Translations under genes and position numbers: made by a program | In this document: in pieces, positions 24,665 through 33,363 of the stretch | How positions within the stretch are numbered: the first letter of the stretch is position 1 | Layout: each line of letters starts with the position of its first letter | Notes under the pieces: model-generated | Database searches by the model: none | Told to the model about the DNA's origin: nothing | What the model saw: the letters and a program-made list of their open reading frames with translations, nothing else | Assembly: GCA_019119355.1 (NCBI GenBank) | Contig: DWXE01000018.1 | Coordinates: forward strand, 1-56,044 | DNA length: 56,044 bases | DNA from: Candidatus Eisenbergiella merdigallinarum | GTDB taxonomy: Bacteria; Bacillota; Clostridia; Lachnospirales; Lachnospiraceae | Direction of reading: 5' to 3'

Positions 24665-25630
24665 TCATGAATCGAACAAAATACTCACATCCCCGAAGGC
24701 CAGAAATTCCGCCTTTCCGCGTTCATCCCGAACCTCCAGCCTGCCGTCGGGCAAAATCCCCACCGCGTCCGCCACATAGTCCCGGTGGCTGGTCACCACC
24801 CTGACCCTGTGGCCCGGCACGATATTTTGCTGCCGGTAAACGGGGGAAATTTCATCGCGGCACGCTTCTTCCAGAAGGGCGTTCACCGCGGAAGCGATCA
24901 GCAGGTTCCGGTCCGCCTCCTGCCCGCGTTCCAGGATGGCCGCGGCCCGACCCTCCAGCTCCTTCGGGAACCCGTTTTGGGGCTCGTACAGGTTCAGGCC
25001 GATCCCCACCACCACGAACTCCAGCGTTCCGGTCTCGAAGTCCGATATGGCCTCCGTCAGGATTCCCCCCACCTTTTTTCCTCCGTCGTAAAGATCGTTC
25101 ATCCATTTGATGGACAATTCCTTCCCGAACAGCTCCTTCACCGCCCGATAAACCGCCACGGCCGCCGCCGTGGTCAAAAGCAGGCTGTCCTGCACGCCCT
25201 TTTCGGGCCGGAGCACCACGGAAAAATAGATCCCGCTCTCCGCCGGGGAATAAAAGCGCCGTCCCCGCCTCCCGGCCCCTTCCGTCTGGCACAGGGCCGC
25301 GATCACCGTCCCGTGGGGGGCTCCTTCGGAGAGGGCCGCCTGTTTGGCCGCCCGGTTGGTGGAAGCCGTCACTTCCAGCACCGTGACCGGAACGTCCCTC
25401 TTTTTCAGCCGGGACCGGATCCCGTCCGCGTTCAGCCGGCTGCTTAAGTCCGTCAGCACATATCCCCGGTTGGTCCCGGCCAGAATGGTATACCCTTCTT
25501 CCCGCAGCGCCCGGATCCCCTTCCAGACGGCGGCCCGGGTACAGTGGAGCCGCTCCCCCAGCGCTTCTCCGGAAAGGCATTCCCCCGGATGGGCCGCCAG
25601 TTCGGCCAGCAATTCCGTTTTAATCGACAT
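24665..25630 (-). CDS. birA: Biotin-protein ligase / biotin repressor
   Basis: A 321-residue bifunctional BirA. The N-terminal winged helix (residues 1-60, with CTRAAVWKGIRALREEGY) lets it act as a biotin-responsive repressor. The ligase domain carries GAGRRGRRFYSP for biotinyl-AMP and KWMNDLYDGGKKVGGIL for biotin; the second motif has Met where Pro is usual (KWPND). The SH3-like C-terminal domain follows. It should biotinylate carboxylase carrier proteins. Its start overlaps the preceding MFS gene by 11 bp, so it is cotranscribed with a sugar-type oxidoreductase and transporter, an unusual setting. Confidence 0.95.
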   Translation of the reverse strand: MSIKTELLAELAAHPGECLSGEALGERLHCTRAAVWKGIRALREEGYTILAGTNRGYVLTDLSSRLNADGIRSRLKKRDVPVTVLEVTASTNRAAKQAALSEGAPHGTVIAALCQTEGAGRRGRRFYSPAESGIYFSVVLRPEKGVQDSLLLTTAAAVAVYRAVKELFGKELSIKWMNDLYDGGKKVGGILTEAISDFETGTLEFVVVGIGLNLYEPQNGFPKELEGRAAAILERGQEADRNLLIASAVNALLEEACRDEISPVYRQQNIVPGHRVRVVTSHRDYVADAVGILPDGRLEVRDERGKAEFLAFGDVSILFDS

Positions 25631-26840
25631 GAGTTTTTCTCACCGCCCTCTGCCTTCTCAGGGCGCCCCTCCCGGCCAGAAGCCCGGCCAGCAGGATCGC
25701 CGGATACAGCGTCGCAGAAAGCAGCCCCCTCTTCAGTTCTCCGCCCTCCGCGGCGCTGACCAGCCCCACCAGGCCGGGGCCGATGTTGCAGCCCACGTCC
25801 CCGAACAGGGCCAGAAAAGCGAACATGGCAGTTCCGCCCCTGGGAATGGCCTTCGCCGCCATGCTGAAGGTCCCCGGCCACATGATGCCCACGGACAGGC
25901 CGCACAGCGCGCAGCCGAACAGGGCCAGCAGCGGGTTCGGCGAAAGGGAGGCCAGCAGATAGCTCGCCGCGCACAGGGCGGCGCAGAGCGCCATACATTT
26001 TTTCAGAGAAATCCGGTCCGCGAACCGGGCGTACAGGGCCCGGGCGCTCCCCATGAAGACGGCGAACGCGCAGGGGCCCGCCAGATCGCCCACGGTTTTG
26101 GAAACCTTCAACCCGGATTCCGCAAAGGCGGAAACCCACTGGCTCATCCCCAGCTCGCTGGCCCCCGCGCAGACCATCAGCAGGGCGAAGAGCCAGAACA
26201 GCTTTTGCCCGACCAGATCGCCGACGGGCATCCCATCCCCGTCCTCCACCAGCCCGCGGATGGGAACGAAGAGGAAGAACACCGCGTTGCAGGCGGGCAG
26301 CACCGCCCACAGGTAGGCCAGAATCCTCCAGTTTTGGATCCCCGCCAGGGAGAAAAACAGGGTGGACAGGAGCACCACGCCCACCTGCCCCCAGCAGTAG
26401 AAGGAATGCAGCAGGCTCATCACCGCTTCCTTGTTTTTCGTGGGACAGGCTTCCACGATGGGGCTGATGAGCACCTCGATCAGCCCGCCGCCTACCGCGT
26501 AGACCGCGGCGGCCGCCAGCAGTCCCGCATAGGGATCCCACAAAAGGTCCGGCAGCACCGCCATGCCCACAAGCCCCATGGCCGACATCACATGGGCCGT
26601 CACGATGCAGGCCCGGTAGCCGATCCTGTCCACGTAGCGGGCGGACACCAGATCCACCAGCAGCTGCACCCCGAAATTCATGTTGATCAGAAACGCCAGC
26701 CTGTCAAAGGTCACGCCAAAATCGCTGACGAAGGTGAGGAACAGCAGGGGCGCAAAGTTATTCACGATGGCCTGGGTGATATAGCCCACGTAGGAGGCCG
26801 CCACCGTACAGCCGAAATTCTGTCCGATCCGCCGTCTCAT
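25620..26840 (-). CDS. MFS transporter, possibly carbohydrate
   Basis: A 406-residue MFS protein with 12 hydrophobic segments. The first-loop motif is SARYVDRIGYR. Its N terminus (GCTVAASYVGYITQAIVNNFAPLLFL) and pairing with a Gfo/Idh oxidoreductase suggest uptake of a sugar or sugar derivative rather than a drug; this is inference. I start at the ATG at 26838-26840, which overlaps the oxidoreductase stop as ATGA and implies coupled translation. The longer upstream frame lies inside that gene. BirA follows with an 11-bp overlap. Confidence 0.87.
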   Translation of the reverse strand: MRRRIGQNFGCTVAASYVGYITQAIVNNFAPLLFLTFVSDFGVTFDRLAFLINMNFGVQLLVDLVSARYVDRIGYRACIVTAHVMSAMGLVGMAVLPDLLWDPYAGLLAAAAVYAVGGGLIEVLISPIVEACPTKNKEAVMSLLHSFYCWGQVGVVLLSTLFFSLAGIQNWRILAYLWAVLPACNAVFFLFVPIRGLVEDGDGMPVGDLVGQKLFWLFALLMVCAGASELGMSQWVSAFAESGLKVSKTVGDLAGPCAFAVFMGSARALYARFADRISLKKCMALCAALCAASYLLASLSPNPLLALFGCALCGLSVGIMWPGTFSMAAKAIPRGGTAMFAFLALFGDVGCNIGPGLVGLVSAAEGGELKRGLLSATLYPAILLAGLLAGRGALRRQRAVRKTHVD

Positions 26841-28099
26841 TTTTCCATTCCCGCGCATTCCGCCATTTCGGCCAGGGACACCGTGCGGTGCTCCAGGCGG
26901 GATTTCTCCGCCGCAAAGCACATCAGATGGCTCTGGATGGAGGCTTTCGCCGAGGTCAGGTTGTCCCCCCGGCCGTTCACCAGATGAAGGAAGTTCTCCA
27001 CGATGCCGAAATCCCCGCCGCCGTGTCCGAAGCCGTCCGCTTCCGACTCCTTCGGCTCGATGATCCTCTCCTCTTCTCCGAACCGGTGCAGCCGGATCTC
27101 CTTCTTCGTCATATCCGCCATGATCTGCCCCCGGGTGCCCATGATCTTGATCTGCCTGGTGAAATCCGCCGTGAAAGCGGTCATGGTGAAGGAAGCCGTG
27201 GCTCCCCCTTCATATTCCATATTCACCACCTGATGATCCACCACGTCGTTGTCGCAGGCGTACACGCATCTGCCGTAGGGCCCTTCGCGGAGAGCCCTTT
27301 CGATCCCTTCCGGGGTCAGCTCCGTGGTCACCACGTCCACCGGCCAGCCGGTCTTTCCGGTCAGGTAAACCTTCGGCGCATAGTAGGGGCAGTCCCCGCT
27401 GTGGGGGCATCCTTCCATGCAGTTGTCCGGCGCTCCGGCGGGACGATGCTCCTTCGTGAAGTGGCTCAGGCTGCCGAAGCTGGACACGTACAGGCAGGGC
27501 CGCCCGATGAGCCAGGAAATGATGTCCAGGTCATGGCAGCTCTTCTGCAGGATCATGGGGCTGGACTGGACTGAATTCCTCCAGTTCCCGCGCACGAAGC
27601 TGTGCGCCTGATGCCAGTACCCCACGTTTTCGATCTGATCCACGGTCTGCACCTGCCCCACCTCTCCCTCGTCGATGAGGCGCTTCAGCGTCCGGTAAAA
27701 GGACGTGTAGCGCAGCACGTGACAGACGGTCAGCGCCTTTCCGGAACCCGCGGCCGCCCGCTCGATGGCCAGACATTCCTCCGCCCGGTTGCTCATGGGT
27801 TTTTCCAGAAGCACGTGGTAGCCCAGCTCAAGCGCCTTTACGGCCGGTCCAGTGTGCATGTCGTCCATGGTGCAGACGAAGGCCGCGTCGGCCATTTTGG
27901 GCCTGTCCAAAATGTCTTCCCAACTCTCAAAACAGGCCGTTTCCTCCAGGCCGTATCTGGACGCGAACAGCTCCCTGCGGGCCCGGTCCGGCTCCGCCAC
28001 CCCCACGATCTGAAGTTCTTCGGGCCGCGCCAGGCTGTACTGCGCGTAAGCGTTCCCCCTGGATCCGGCTCCGAGTACGATTGCTCTCACTTTTTTCAT
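26837..28099 (-). CDS. Gfo/Idh/MocA-family oxidoreductase with Cys cluster
   Basis: A 420-residue NAD(P)-dependent dehydrogenase of the Gfo/Idh/MocA type, which oxidise sugars or polyols. The nucleotide fold begins VLGAGSRGNAYAQ, the catalytic Lys is in LLEKPM and the HD pair in KSCHDLDIISWL. An insertion at about 215-240 carries C-x3-C-P-x4-C (CMEGCPHSGDC), and YGRCVYACDNDVVDHQ follows. The second copy at 33580-34872 has the same two features, so both belong to one subfamily whose Cys cluster could hold metal. CGGAGG precedes the ATG and a strong promoter opens the five-gene operon. Confidence 0.9.
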   Translation of the reverse strand: MKKVRAIVLGAGSRGNAYAQYSLARPEELQIVGVAEPDRARRELFASRYGLEETACFESWEDILDRPKMADAAFVCTMDDMHTGPAVKALELGYHVLLEKPMSNRAEECLAIERAAAGSGKALTVCHVLRYTSFYRTLKRLIDEGEVGQVQTVDQIENVGYWHQAHSFVRGNWRNSVQSSPMILQKSCHDLDIISWLIGRPCLYVSSFGSLSHFTKEHRPAGAPDNCMEGCPHSGDCPYYAPKVYLTGKTGWPVDVVTTELTPEGIERALREGPYGRCVYACDNDVVDHQVVNMEYEGGATASFTMTAFTADFTRQIKIMGTRGQIMADMTKKEIRLHRFGEEERIIEPKESEADGFGHGGGDFGIVENFLHLVNGRGDNLTSAKASIQSHLMCFAAEKSRLEHRTVSLAEMAECAGMEK

Positions 28100-28122
28100 A
28101 ATGACTGTCCTCCGTAGAGTCG

Positions 28123-28151
28123 ATTATATCCGATGCCATGGGAGAATGCAA
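28123..28151 (-). promoter_or_regulatory. Promoter of the Gfo-MFS-birA-MBL-GNAT operon
   Basis: Minus-strand TTGCAT (28146-28151), 17-bp spacer, TATAAT (28123-28128), about 24 nt before the first ATG. Confidence 0.8.
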
Positions 28152-28266
28152 TCTCAGTTTTCCCTGTTCACGGGCGCCTTTTTGTGCTACCATGGGAAGC
28201 GGCGGCCCAAAGCCCCGCTGCCCCTGCCGCACTGCTGTGATTTCGAAAGATGAAAGGATTTTTGTC

Positions 28267-29376
28267 ATGCCAAAACGGATACTTTCTTTATTAAAAGGCG
28301 ACGCCGTGCTCGCCGCCTCCCTCTGCCTGGCCCTGTTCTCCTGCTTTCTGGTTCCGCCCGGCCCCCGCTATGTGGAATATCTGAATTTCAACACGCTGAT
28401 CCTTCTGTTTTGCCTGATGCTCATCATCGAGGGGCTTCGGCAGGAAAACTTTCTGCAGATGATCGGCAACCGGATTCTGGGAAGGGTTTCCACCACCAGG
28501 GGCGTGGCCCTGACGCTGGTCTTTCTGTGCTTTTTTTCCAGCATGTTCATCACCAACGACGTTTCCCTGATCACCTTCGTTCCCTTCGGCATCCTGGTGC
28601 TGAACATGGCCGGCCTGACGGAGCGGATCTGTTATACCGTCACCCTGATGACCATCGCCGCCAACCTGGGCAGCATGTTCACCCCCATGGGAAATCCCCA
28701 GAACCTGTACCTGTTTTCCCTGTCCGGCCTTTCCATCCCGCAGTTTCTGCTGCTGACGGGCCCCTATGTGCTGGCCGCCGGGATCCTCCTTCTGCTCTTC
28801 GTCTTCCCCGCCTTCCGAAAGGAGGGGATCTCGCCCGGGCTCGCTCCCGCAGACGGGATCAAAAAAGGCGCCGTCTGCTTTTATCTGATCCTCTTCGTCT
28901 GCTGCCTGCTCACCGTGGCCGGGCTCGTCCCCCACGCCCTGCTGCTGGCCGCGGTATCCGTCGCCGTAGCGGTCAAAAACAGGAAGCTGTTCCTCCATGT
29001 GGACTACTCCCTGCTCCTCACCTTCGTCTTCTTTTTCATCTTCGTGGGGAACCTCCGGCGCGCAGAAGGGCTGCACAGCCTGATTTCCTCCCTCGTCCTG
29101 GGACGGGAAAGGCTGCTGGGCGTCCTGATGAGCCAGGCGATCAGCAACGTGCCCGCCGCCATGCTCCTGTCCGGCTATACCGACCGGGTGCAGGAGCTGA
29201 TCGTGGGGACGAATCTGGGCGGCCTGGGAACCCTCATCGCCTCCATGGCCAGCCTGATTTCCTATAAGCAGATCGCGGGCGGATTCCCGGAGCAAAAGCG
29301 GGACTATTTCAAAATTTTCACCGGATGCAACCTGGTCTTTCTGGCCCTGCTGTGCCTGCTGTCCCTCTTCCTTTAA
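28267..29376 (+). CDS. SLC13/ArsB-type anion permease
   Basis: A 369-residue membrane protein with about 10-11 hydrophobic helices of the ion-transporter superfamily that includes CitM, ArsB and SLC13. The re-entrant loop signature TPMGNPQNLYLF and the paired C-terminal SQAISNVPAAMLLSGY are both visible, as is FITNDVSLITFVPFG. Substrate (carboxylate, sulfate or other anion) is not determined. I start at the ATG at 28267 with AAAGGA upstream; the open frame before it overlaps the divergent promoter and is not protein-like. A terminator follows at 29395. Confidence 0.88.
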   Translation: MPKRILSLLKGDAVLAASLCLALFSCFLVPPGPRYVEYLNFNTLILLFCLMLIIEGLRQENFLQMIGNRILGRVSTTRGVALTLVFLCFFSSMFITNDVSLITFVPFGILVLNMAGLTERICYTVTLMTIAANLGSMFTPMGNPQNLYLFSLSGLSIPQFLLLTGPYVLAAGILLLLFVFPAFRKEGISPGLAPADGIKKGAVCFYLILFVCCLLTVAGLVPHALLLAAVSVAVAVKNRKLFLHVDYSLLLTFVFFFIFVGNLRRAEGLHSLISSLVLGRERLLGVLMSQAISNVPAAMLLSGYTDRVQELIVGTNLGGLGTLIASMASLISYKQIAGGFPEQKRDYFKIFTGCNLVFLALLCLLSLFL

Positions 29377-29394
29377 ACGGCCGTTCGTCGGTCT

Positions 29395-29428
29395 GCCCGC
29401 CGTTTCCCTCCGGAGCGCGGGCTTGTTT
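29395..29428 (+). terminator. Permease terminator
   Basis: GCCCGC and GCGGGC enclose a 16-nt segment that can pair further (CTCCGGAG), followed by TTGTTT. The T-run doubles as the -35 box of the next promoter. Confidence 0.6.
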
Positions 29429-29451
29429 CTCCTCTCCGATTGTGCTAGTAT
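29423..29451 (+). promoter_or_regulatory. ABC exporter promoter
   Basis: TTGTTT (29423-29428), 17-bp spacer, TAGTAT (29446-29451) with TGTGC extension. Confidence 0.65.
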
Positions 29452-29484
29452 AGGGGACGAATCAAATCATAAGAGAGGGAAATC

Positions 29485-31215
29485 ATGGATACACTGAAAA
29501 AATTCATCCGGTACTACGGGCCGTACAAGACCGTATTCTTTCTGGATCTGGTGTGCGCCACCGCCATCAGCCTGGCGGATCTGGCCTATCCGCAGATCCT
29601 CAGAACGCTGACCGCCACCCTGTTTACCCGGGACGGTTCCGCCATTTTGAAAGCGCTGCCCCCCATCGCCGCAGGGCTCTTTTTGATGTACCTCCTGCAG
29701 AGCCTGTGCAAATATTACGTCAGCTATCAGGGGCACATGATGGGCGCCAACATGGAGCGGGACATGCGCCAGCAGCTGTTCGACCACTATGAGAAGCTCT
29801 CCTTCTCCTATTACGATCAGAACAACTCCGGCCAGATGATGAGCAAGCTGGTGTCCGACCTGTTCGACATCGCCGAATTCGCCCACCACGGGCCGGAAAA
29901 CCTCTTCATCTCCCTGATCAAGGTGGTCGGTTCCTTTCTCTTTTTGTTCCTGATCAACTGGCGGCTGGCCATCCCCATGACCGTCCTGGTGGTGTTCATG
30001 TTTCTGTTTTCCCTGAGCCAGAATCAGCGGATGCAGATTACGTTCATGGACAACCGGAAAAAGATCGGGGACGTCAATGCCACCCTGCAGGACACGCTGG
30101 CCGGCATCCGTGTGGTGCAGTCCTTCGCCAACGAAGACGTGGAACGCCGGAAATTCAGCAAGAGCAATCACGGCTTTCTCCTCTCGAAGGACGCCAATTA
30201 CAAATGCATGGGGACCTTCATGGGCTGGAACCTCTTCTTTCAGGGAATGATGTACCTGGTGACGCTGGTCTTCGGCGGCTACCTGATCGCCAAAGGGCAG
30301 ATGCAGGCCGCGGATCTCGCCATGTACGCCCTGTATATCGGCATTTTCATCAGCCCCATCCAGATCCTCGTGGAGCTGACGGAAATGATCCAGAAGGGTC
30401 TCTCCGGCTTTAAGCGCTTCACCGCGGTCATCGAAACCGAGCCGGAAATCGAAGACGCGCCCGACGCCCGCCCCCTGACGGACGTGAAGGGGGACGTTTC
30501 CTACGATAACGTGTCCTTCCACTACAGCGACGACGACACCCCCGTGCTCTCCAACGTTTCCTTCTCCATTCCGGCGGGCAGATCCATCGCCCTGGTGGGC
30601 CCTTCCGGAAGCGGCAAGACCACCATCTGCTCCCTGCTGCCCCGGTTCTACGACGTGACCGGCGGAAGCGTCACCATCGACGGCAAGGACGTGCGCACCC
30701 TGTCCCTGCAGTCTCTGCGCAGGCAGATCGGCCTGGTCCAGCAGGACGTGTACCTCTTCTGCGGCACGGTGCGGGAGAACATCGCCTACGGCAGGCCCGG
30801 CGCTTCCATGGAAGAGATCATAGACGCCGCCAAAAAGGCCAACATCCACGATTTCATTCAGTCCCTGCCCGACGGCTACGATACCTTCGTGGGCGAACGG
30901 GGCACCCGTTTGTCCGGCGGGCAGAAACAGCGCATTTCCATCGCCCGCGTCTTTCTGAAAAACCCGCCCATCCTGATTCTGGACGAGGCCACCAGCGCGC
31001 TGGACAACGAGAGCGAGCGCTGGATCCAGCAGAGCCTGGAAGAGCTGGCGAAAAACCGGACCACCATCACCATCGCCCACCGCCTCTCCACCATCCGCAA
31101 CGCGGACGAGATCCTGGTGGTGGCGGACAACGGGATCGCCGAGCGGGGATCCCACGAAGAACTGCTGGAAAAAGGCGGGATCTACGCCCACTACTACGAA
31201 ATGCAGTTCCGGTAA
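29485..31215 (+). CDS. ABC exporter, fused permease-ATPase
   Basis: A 576-residue half-transporter of the MsbA/LmrA type: six membrane helices in residues 1-320, then an ATPase. Walker A is GPSGSGKTT, the Q-loop QQDVYLF, the signature LSGGQKQR, Walker B LILDEATSALD and the switch His in IAHRLS. All catalytic residues are canonical, so it can work as a homodimer. It is a single-gene unit with its own promoter and a strong terminator, unlike the paired exporter at 38-42 kb. Substrate unknown (lipid, peptide or drug). GAGAGGGA precedes the ATG. Confidence 0.93.
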   Translation: MDTLKKFIRYYGPYKTVFFLDLVCATAISLADLAYPQILRTLTATLFTRDGSAILKALPPIAAGLFLMYLLQSLCKYYVSYQGHMMGANMERDMRQQLFDHYEKLSFSYYDQNNSGQMMSKLVSDLFDIAEFAHHGPENLFISLIKVVGSFLFLFLINWRLAIPMTVLVVFMFLFSLSQNQRMQITFMDNRKKIGDVNATLQDTLAGIRVVQSFANEDVERRKFSKSNHGFLLSKDANYKCMGTFMGWNLFFQGMMYLVTLVFGGYLIAKGQMQAADLAMYALYIGIFISPIQILVELTEMIQKGLSGFKRFTAVIETEPEIEDAPDARPLTDVKGDVSYDNVSFHYSDDDTPVLSNVSFSIPAGRSIALVGPSGSGKTTICSLLPRFYDVTGGSVTIDGKDVRTLSLQSLRRQIGLVQQDVYLFCGTVRENIAYGRPGASMEEIIDAAKKANIHDFIQSLPDGYDTFVGERGTRLSGGQKQRISIARVFLKNPPILILDEATSALDNESERWIQQSLEELAKNRTTITIAHRLSTIRNADEILVVADNGIAERGSHEELLEKGGIYAHYYEMQFR

Positions 31216-31219
31216 GCGG

Positions 31220-31250
31220 CCGGCGCCTCAAGGCGCCGGTTTTCGTTTTC
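31220..31250 (+). terminator. Terminator of the single ABC exporter
   Basis: CCGGCGCC-tcaa-GGCGCCGG followed by TTTTCGTTTT, 5 bp after the stop. The AT-rich island begins immediately after. Confidence 0.9.
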
Positions 31251-31253
31251 AAT

Positions 31254-31292
31254 GAGCTATGGAAAGTCCGCTGTGTGTTCTTTCCATAGCTC
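31254..31292. repeat. 13-bp inverted repeat at island edge
   Basis: GAGCTATGGAAAG and CTTTCCATAGCTC, perfect over 13 bp with a 13-nt spacer. It follows the exporter terminator and marks the change to AT-rich sequence. It could be a terminator without U-tract or a remnant of an element end. Confidence 0.7.
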
Positions 31293-31400
31293 CCATTCAA
31301 GACACACTATGATAAGCAAAAAATACACTTGATTTTACGCTGATAAGGAAGTATTCATAACAACTCGTTGCTATCGCTGACTGACAGGATTACAAAATTA

Positions 31401-31445
31401 AAGAAGCAGTTTAAAACTATATTTCTAGCTGTTAGACTGCTTCTT
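31401..31445. repeat. Stem-loop with 10-bp arms
   Basis: AAGAAGCAGT and ACTGCTTCTT are perfect complements separated by 25 nt in AT-rich non-coding sequence. No function assigned. Confidence 0.5.
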
Positions 31446-31688
31446 CATTGTTAAAAATATTATTTTGTGGTTAGGAAACTGATAATAACGCAATATTACT
31501 TTCTTTATTTCTTTCACTCCAACGTATTACTTTCGCTTCATAATTTACAAAAGCATCTTCGACGCCTTTTGCTATATTGTTTTGATCATTTTAAAGAAAA
31601 TCTTAGTGTAATTGGTTTGAAAAGCAGTCTTTATGCTATTCACGCTTATAGCGTTGCAATAAATCTAACATAGAAAGGATGATGTTTT

Positions 31689-31733
31689 ATGAAAAAATAT
31701 TTTTTGAGTGTATGGAGGATGCACAATAAATAA
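31689..31733 (+). CDS. Candidate leader peptide before acyltransferase
   Basis: A 14-codon frame (MKKYFLSVWRMHNK) with AAAGGA nine nt before the ATG. Its last codons contain TGGAGGAT, which is complementary to ATCCTCCA just after its stop; that strand can instead pair with the TGGAGGA ribosome site of the acyltransferase gene. The layout suggests translational control by leader translation, but a chance small frame cannot be excluded. Confidence 0.45.
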   Translation: MKKYFLSVWRMHNK

Positions 31734-31757
31734 TCCTCCAAAACAAAGAATGGAGGA
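31713..31757 (+). promoter_or_regulatory. Alternative hairpins over acyltransferase ribosome site
   Basis: Segment A TGGAGGAT (31713-31720), segment B ATCCTCCA (31733-31740) and segment C TGGAGGA (31751-31757). A:B pairs over 8 bp and leaves C, the ribosome site, free; B:C pairs over 7 bp and hides it. A ribosome paused on the leader peptide would cover A. Confidence 0.5.
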
Positions 31758-31763
31758 CATAAG

Positions 31764-32606
31764 ATGACATTAGAAACCCTTCTGCCACTACTACAATTTG
31801 ATTCTGCTATTGAAGTGGCAGTAAAACAAAAATTCGCTAAAAGTTGGCGACAGATTGAGACAATCGCAGAAACAGCGTATAGTAGCGATGATTTCGACTT
31901 TCCAATGTGCAAACGAATGCCTTTGACCCGCTTATCGGTAGTTGTATATCTTCTGTCTCAGAAGTATGCCGAATATGAGTCTACTGGCGTAGCAGGTGAC
32001 ATTATTGTGGATACTTTTAGAGATGTATCTCTGCGAGCAAATTTGTACTATGAGCAAAGTGGAAATATTGGTATCTCAAAAGATGATGTTATTTGGTTTC
32101 GCCACATTATGAATGTGCATATATTTAAGATTGGCACGTTACAGTATCAGAAGTTTAATATGATTTATCTGGACGAAGAAACCATCGGCGAACCATATAT
32201 GGTGTTTACAGAAGAACAAAAAAGAATACTGCCAAGTGATTCCCCTGTAATAAATTGTCATATTCAAAAAGGTGCCGATATTTGTACTACTTCGGTCAAA
32301 GAATCTTTTGAACGTGCCAGAGTATTTTTTGGTGAGCACTTTCCCACCACACAATATAAAGCATTTCTTTGCTATAGTTGGTTGCTTTATCCACCAATGT
32401 TAAAAAGACTTTCTGAAGAATCTAACATCAAGAAGTTTGCGGAATATTTCTCTATCGTCGGCTACTGCAGTGATTCGGAGCAAGCTAAGGAAAATCTGTT
32501 CAACAATGATAAGCATAATTCCTTGCATAAACTAACATCTCTGCAAAGATTAGCGACAGACGAACCAGAAATTTTTGGGTTCGGATGTGGAGTAATTATG
32601 TTTTAA
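31764..32606 (+). CDS. Acyltransferase-domain protein (NAT_N/GNAT_C type)
   Basis: A 280-residue protein of the two-domain acyltransferase type often annotated simply as acyltransferase domain-containing. The C-terminal half has the family pattern: FRHIMNVHIFKIGTLQYQKF, a central VINCHIQKGA, ERARVFFGEHFP, FLCYSWLLYPPM and SNIKKFAEYF. The donor and acceptor are unknown. It is AT-rich and codon use differs from the flanking genes, fitting transfer with the island. GGAGG lies 7 nt before the ATG within a possible stem. A bidirectional terminator follows. Confidence 0.75.
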   Translation: MTLETLLPLLQFDSAIEVAVKQKFAKSWRQIETIAETAYSSDDFDFPMCKRMPLTRLSVVVYLLSQKYAEYESTGVAGDIIVDTFRDVSLRANLYYEQSGNIGISKDDVIWFRHIMNVHIFKIGTLQYQKFNMIYLDEETIGEPYMVFTEEQKRILPSDSPVINCHIQKGADICTTSVKESFERARVFFGEHFPTTQYKAFLCYSWLLYPPMLKRLSEESNIKKFAEYFSIVGYCSDSEQAKENLFNNDKHNSLHKLTSLQRLATDEPEIFGFGCGVIMF

Positions 32607-32640
32607 GAACAAGTTTATAATAAAATTAGAACCTATACTT

Positions 32641-32673
32641 TGAGGGGCAAGGTGTTTGTTACCTTGCCCCTCA
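32641..32673. terminator. Bidirectional terminator between convergent island genes
   Basis: TGAGGGGCAAGGT-gtttgtt-ACCTTGCCCCTCA, a perfect 13-bp stem followed by GTTTTGC on the plus strand and AAAG/UAUAGG on the other. Confidence 0.8.
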
Positions 32674-32713
32674 GTTTTGCATATTATGGCGTTACAGAGC
32701 CGTTTCTAATACC

Positions 32714-33091
32714 TTATGCGAAAATCAGTTCGTTGTTAACAACTTCTCTTGCACAGGCTTGAATATTTCCCATCTTTCCAACCCATTCCATAGGTTGTTC
32801 CGCTTTGAGCTGTTCTGTCACGCCTTGTCTTTTTGCCATTTCCTTAATCAGCCGCAGATACATTTCCTCTGCCTGTCTGTCAATCTTGACAAGGTAGCTG
32901 TTCAACTTACCCTCCATCAGCATTGTGGCATAAACAATGTGCTTATGCTCCTTTAGATACTCTCTATGGCGTTGTCCCCATAAACCGATAGGCTGTGTTT
33001 CTTCTTCGGAAAGTATCAAACAAGGGATATAATAATCGCCTTGCAGTTCATACCAAAGTCCGTTGCTTTCATCATAGATATACTTGTCCAT
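32714..33091 (-). CDS. tnpV: TnpV transposon-encoded protein
   Basis: A 125-residue protein closely matching what I know of TnpV, a small accessory protein carried on Tn4451/Tn4453-like and other Clostridial mobile elements. Typical segments are PIGLWGQRHREYLKEHK, LMEGKLNSYLVKIDRQAEEMYLRLI and the C-terminal MEWVGKMGNIQACAREVVNNELIFA portion. Its biochemical role is not established. CTGGAGG precedes the ATG. Its presence marks the surrounding AT-rich segment as mobile-element derived. Confidence 0.88.
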   Translation of the reverse strand: MDKYIYDESNGLWYELQGDYYIPCLILSEEETQPIGLWGQRHREYLKEHKHIVYATMLMEGKLNSYLVKIDRQAEEMYLRLIKEMAKRQGVTEQLKAEQPMEWVGKMGNIQACAREVVNNELIFA

Positions 33092-33363
33092 TTATAAATC
33101 CTCCAGTAATAATATATTCGCACATACATCACAGTTCTCCGATTGCCACACTATGTTATATCTTGTTATCAGATTTTCTTGCCCTTGCTTTTTCCCTTAT
33201 GAGGGAACAGGACAAGGGTAAACAAAAGTGAAATCATATAAAGTGATAAGGCGAACACATTGCGATAAATCCTTTGTTTTCAAGGCTTTTGGAGGATTTT
33301 ATTAAACCCCTATAACGGGTAGTAAACAGCTAAGAAATCATCAAATTCAAACTGGGATTTATC
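33092..33363. other. Non-coding AT-rich stretch upstream of tnpV
   Basis: No gene seen. A nested stem-loop at 33182-33218 (CCCTTG...TTCCCT-TATG-AGGGAA...CAAGGG) is the only clear structure; it may be a terminator or part of an element end. Confidence 0.5.

Noticed and set aside
31467..31673. 68-codon frame starting with GTG in the AT-rich island
   Set aside because: No ribosome site, hydrophobic low-information sequence expected by chance in AT-rich DNA.
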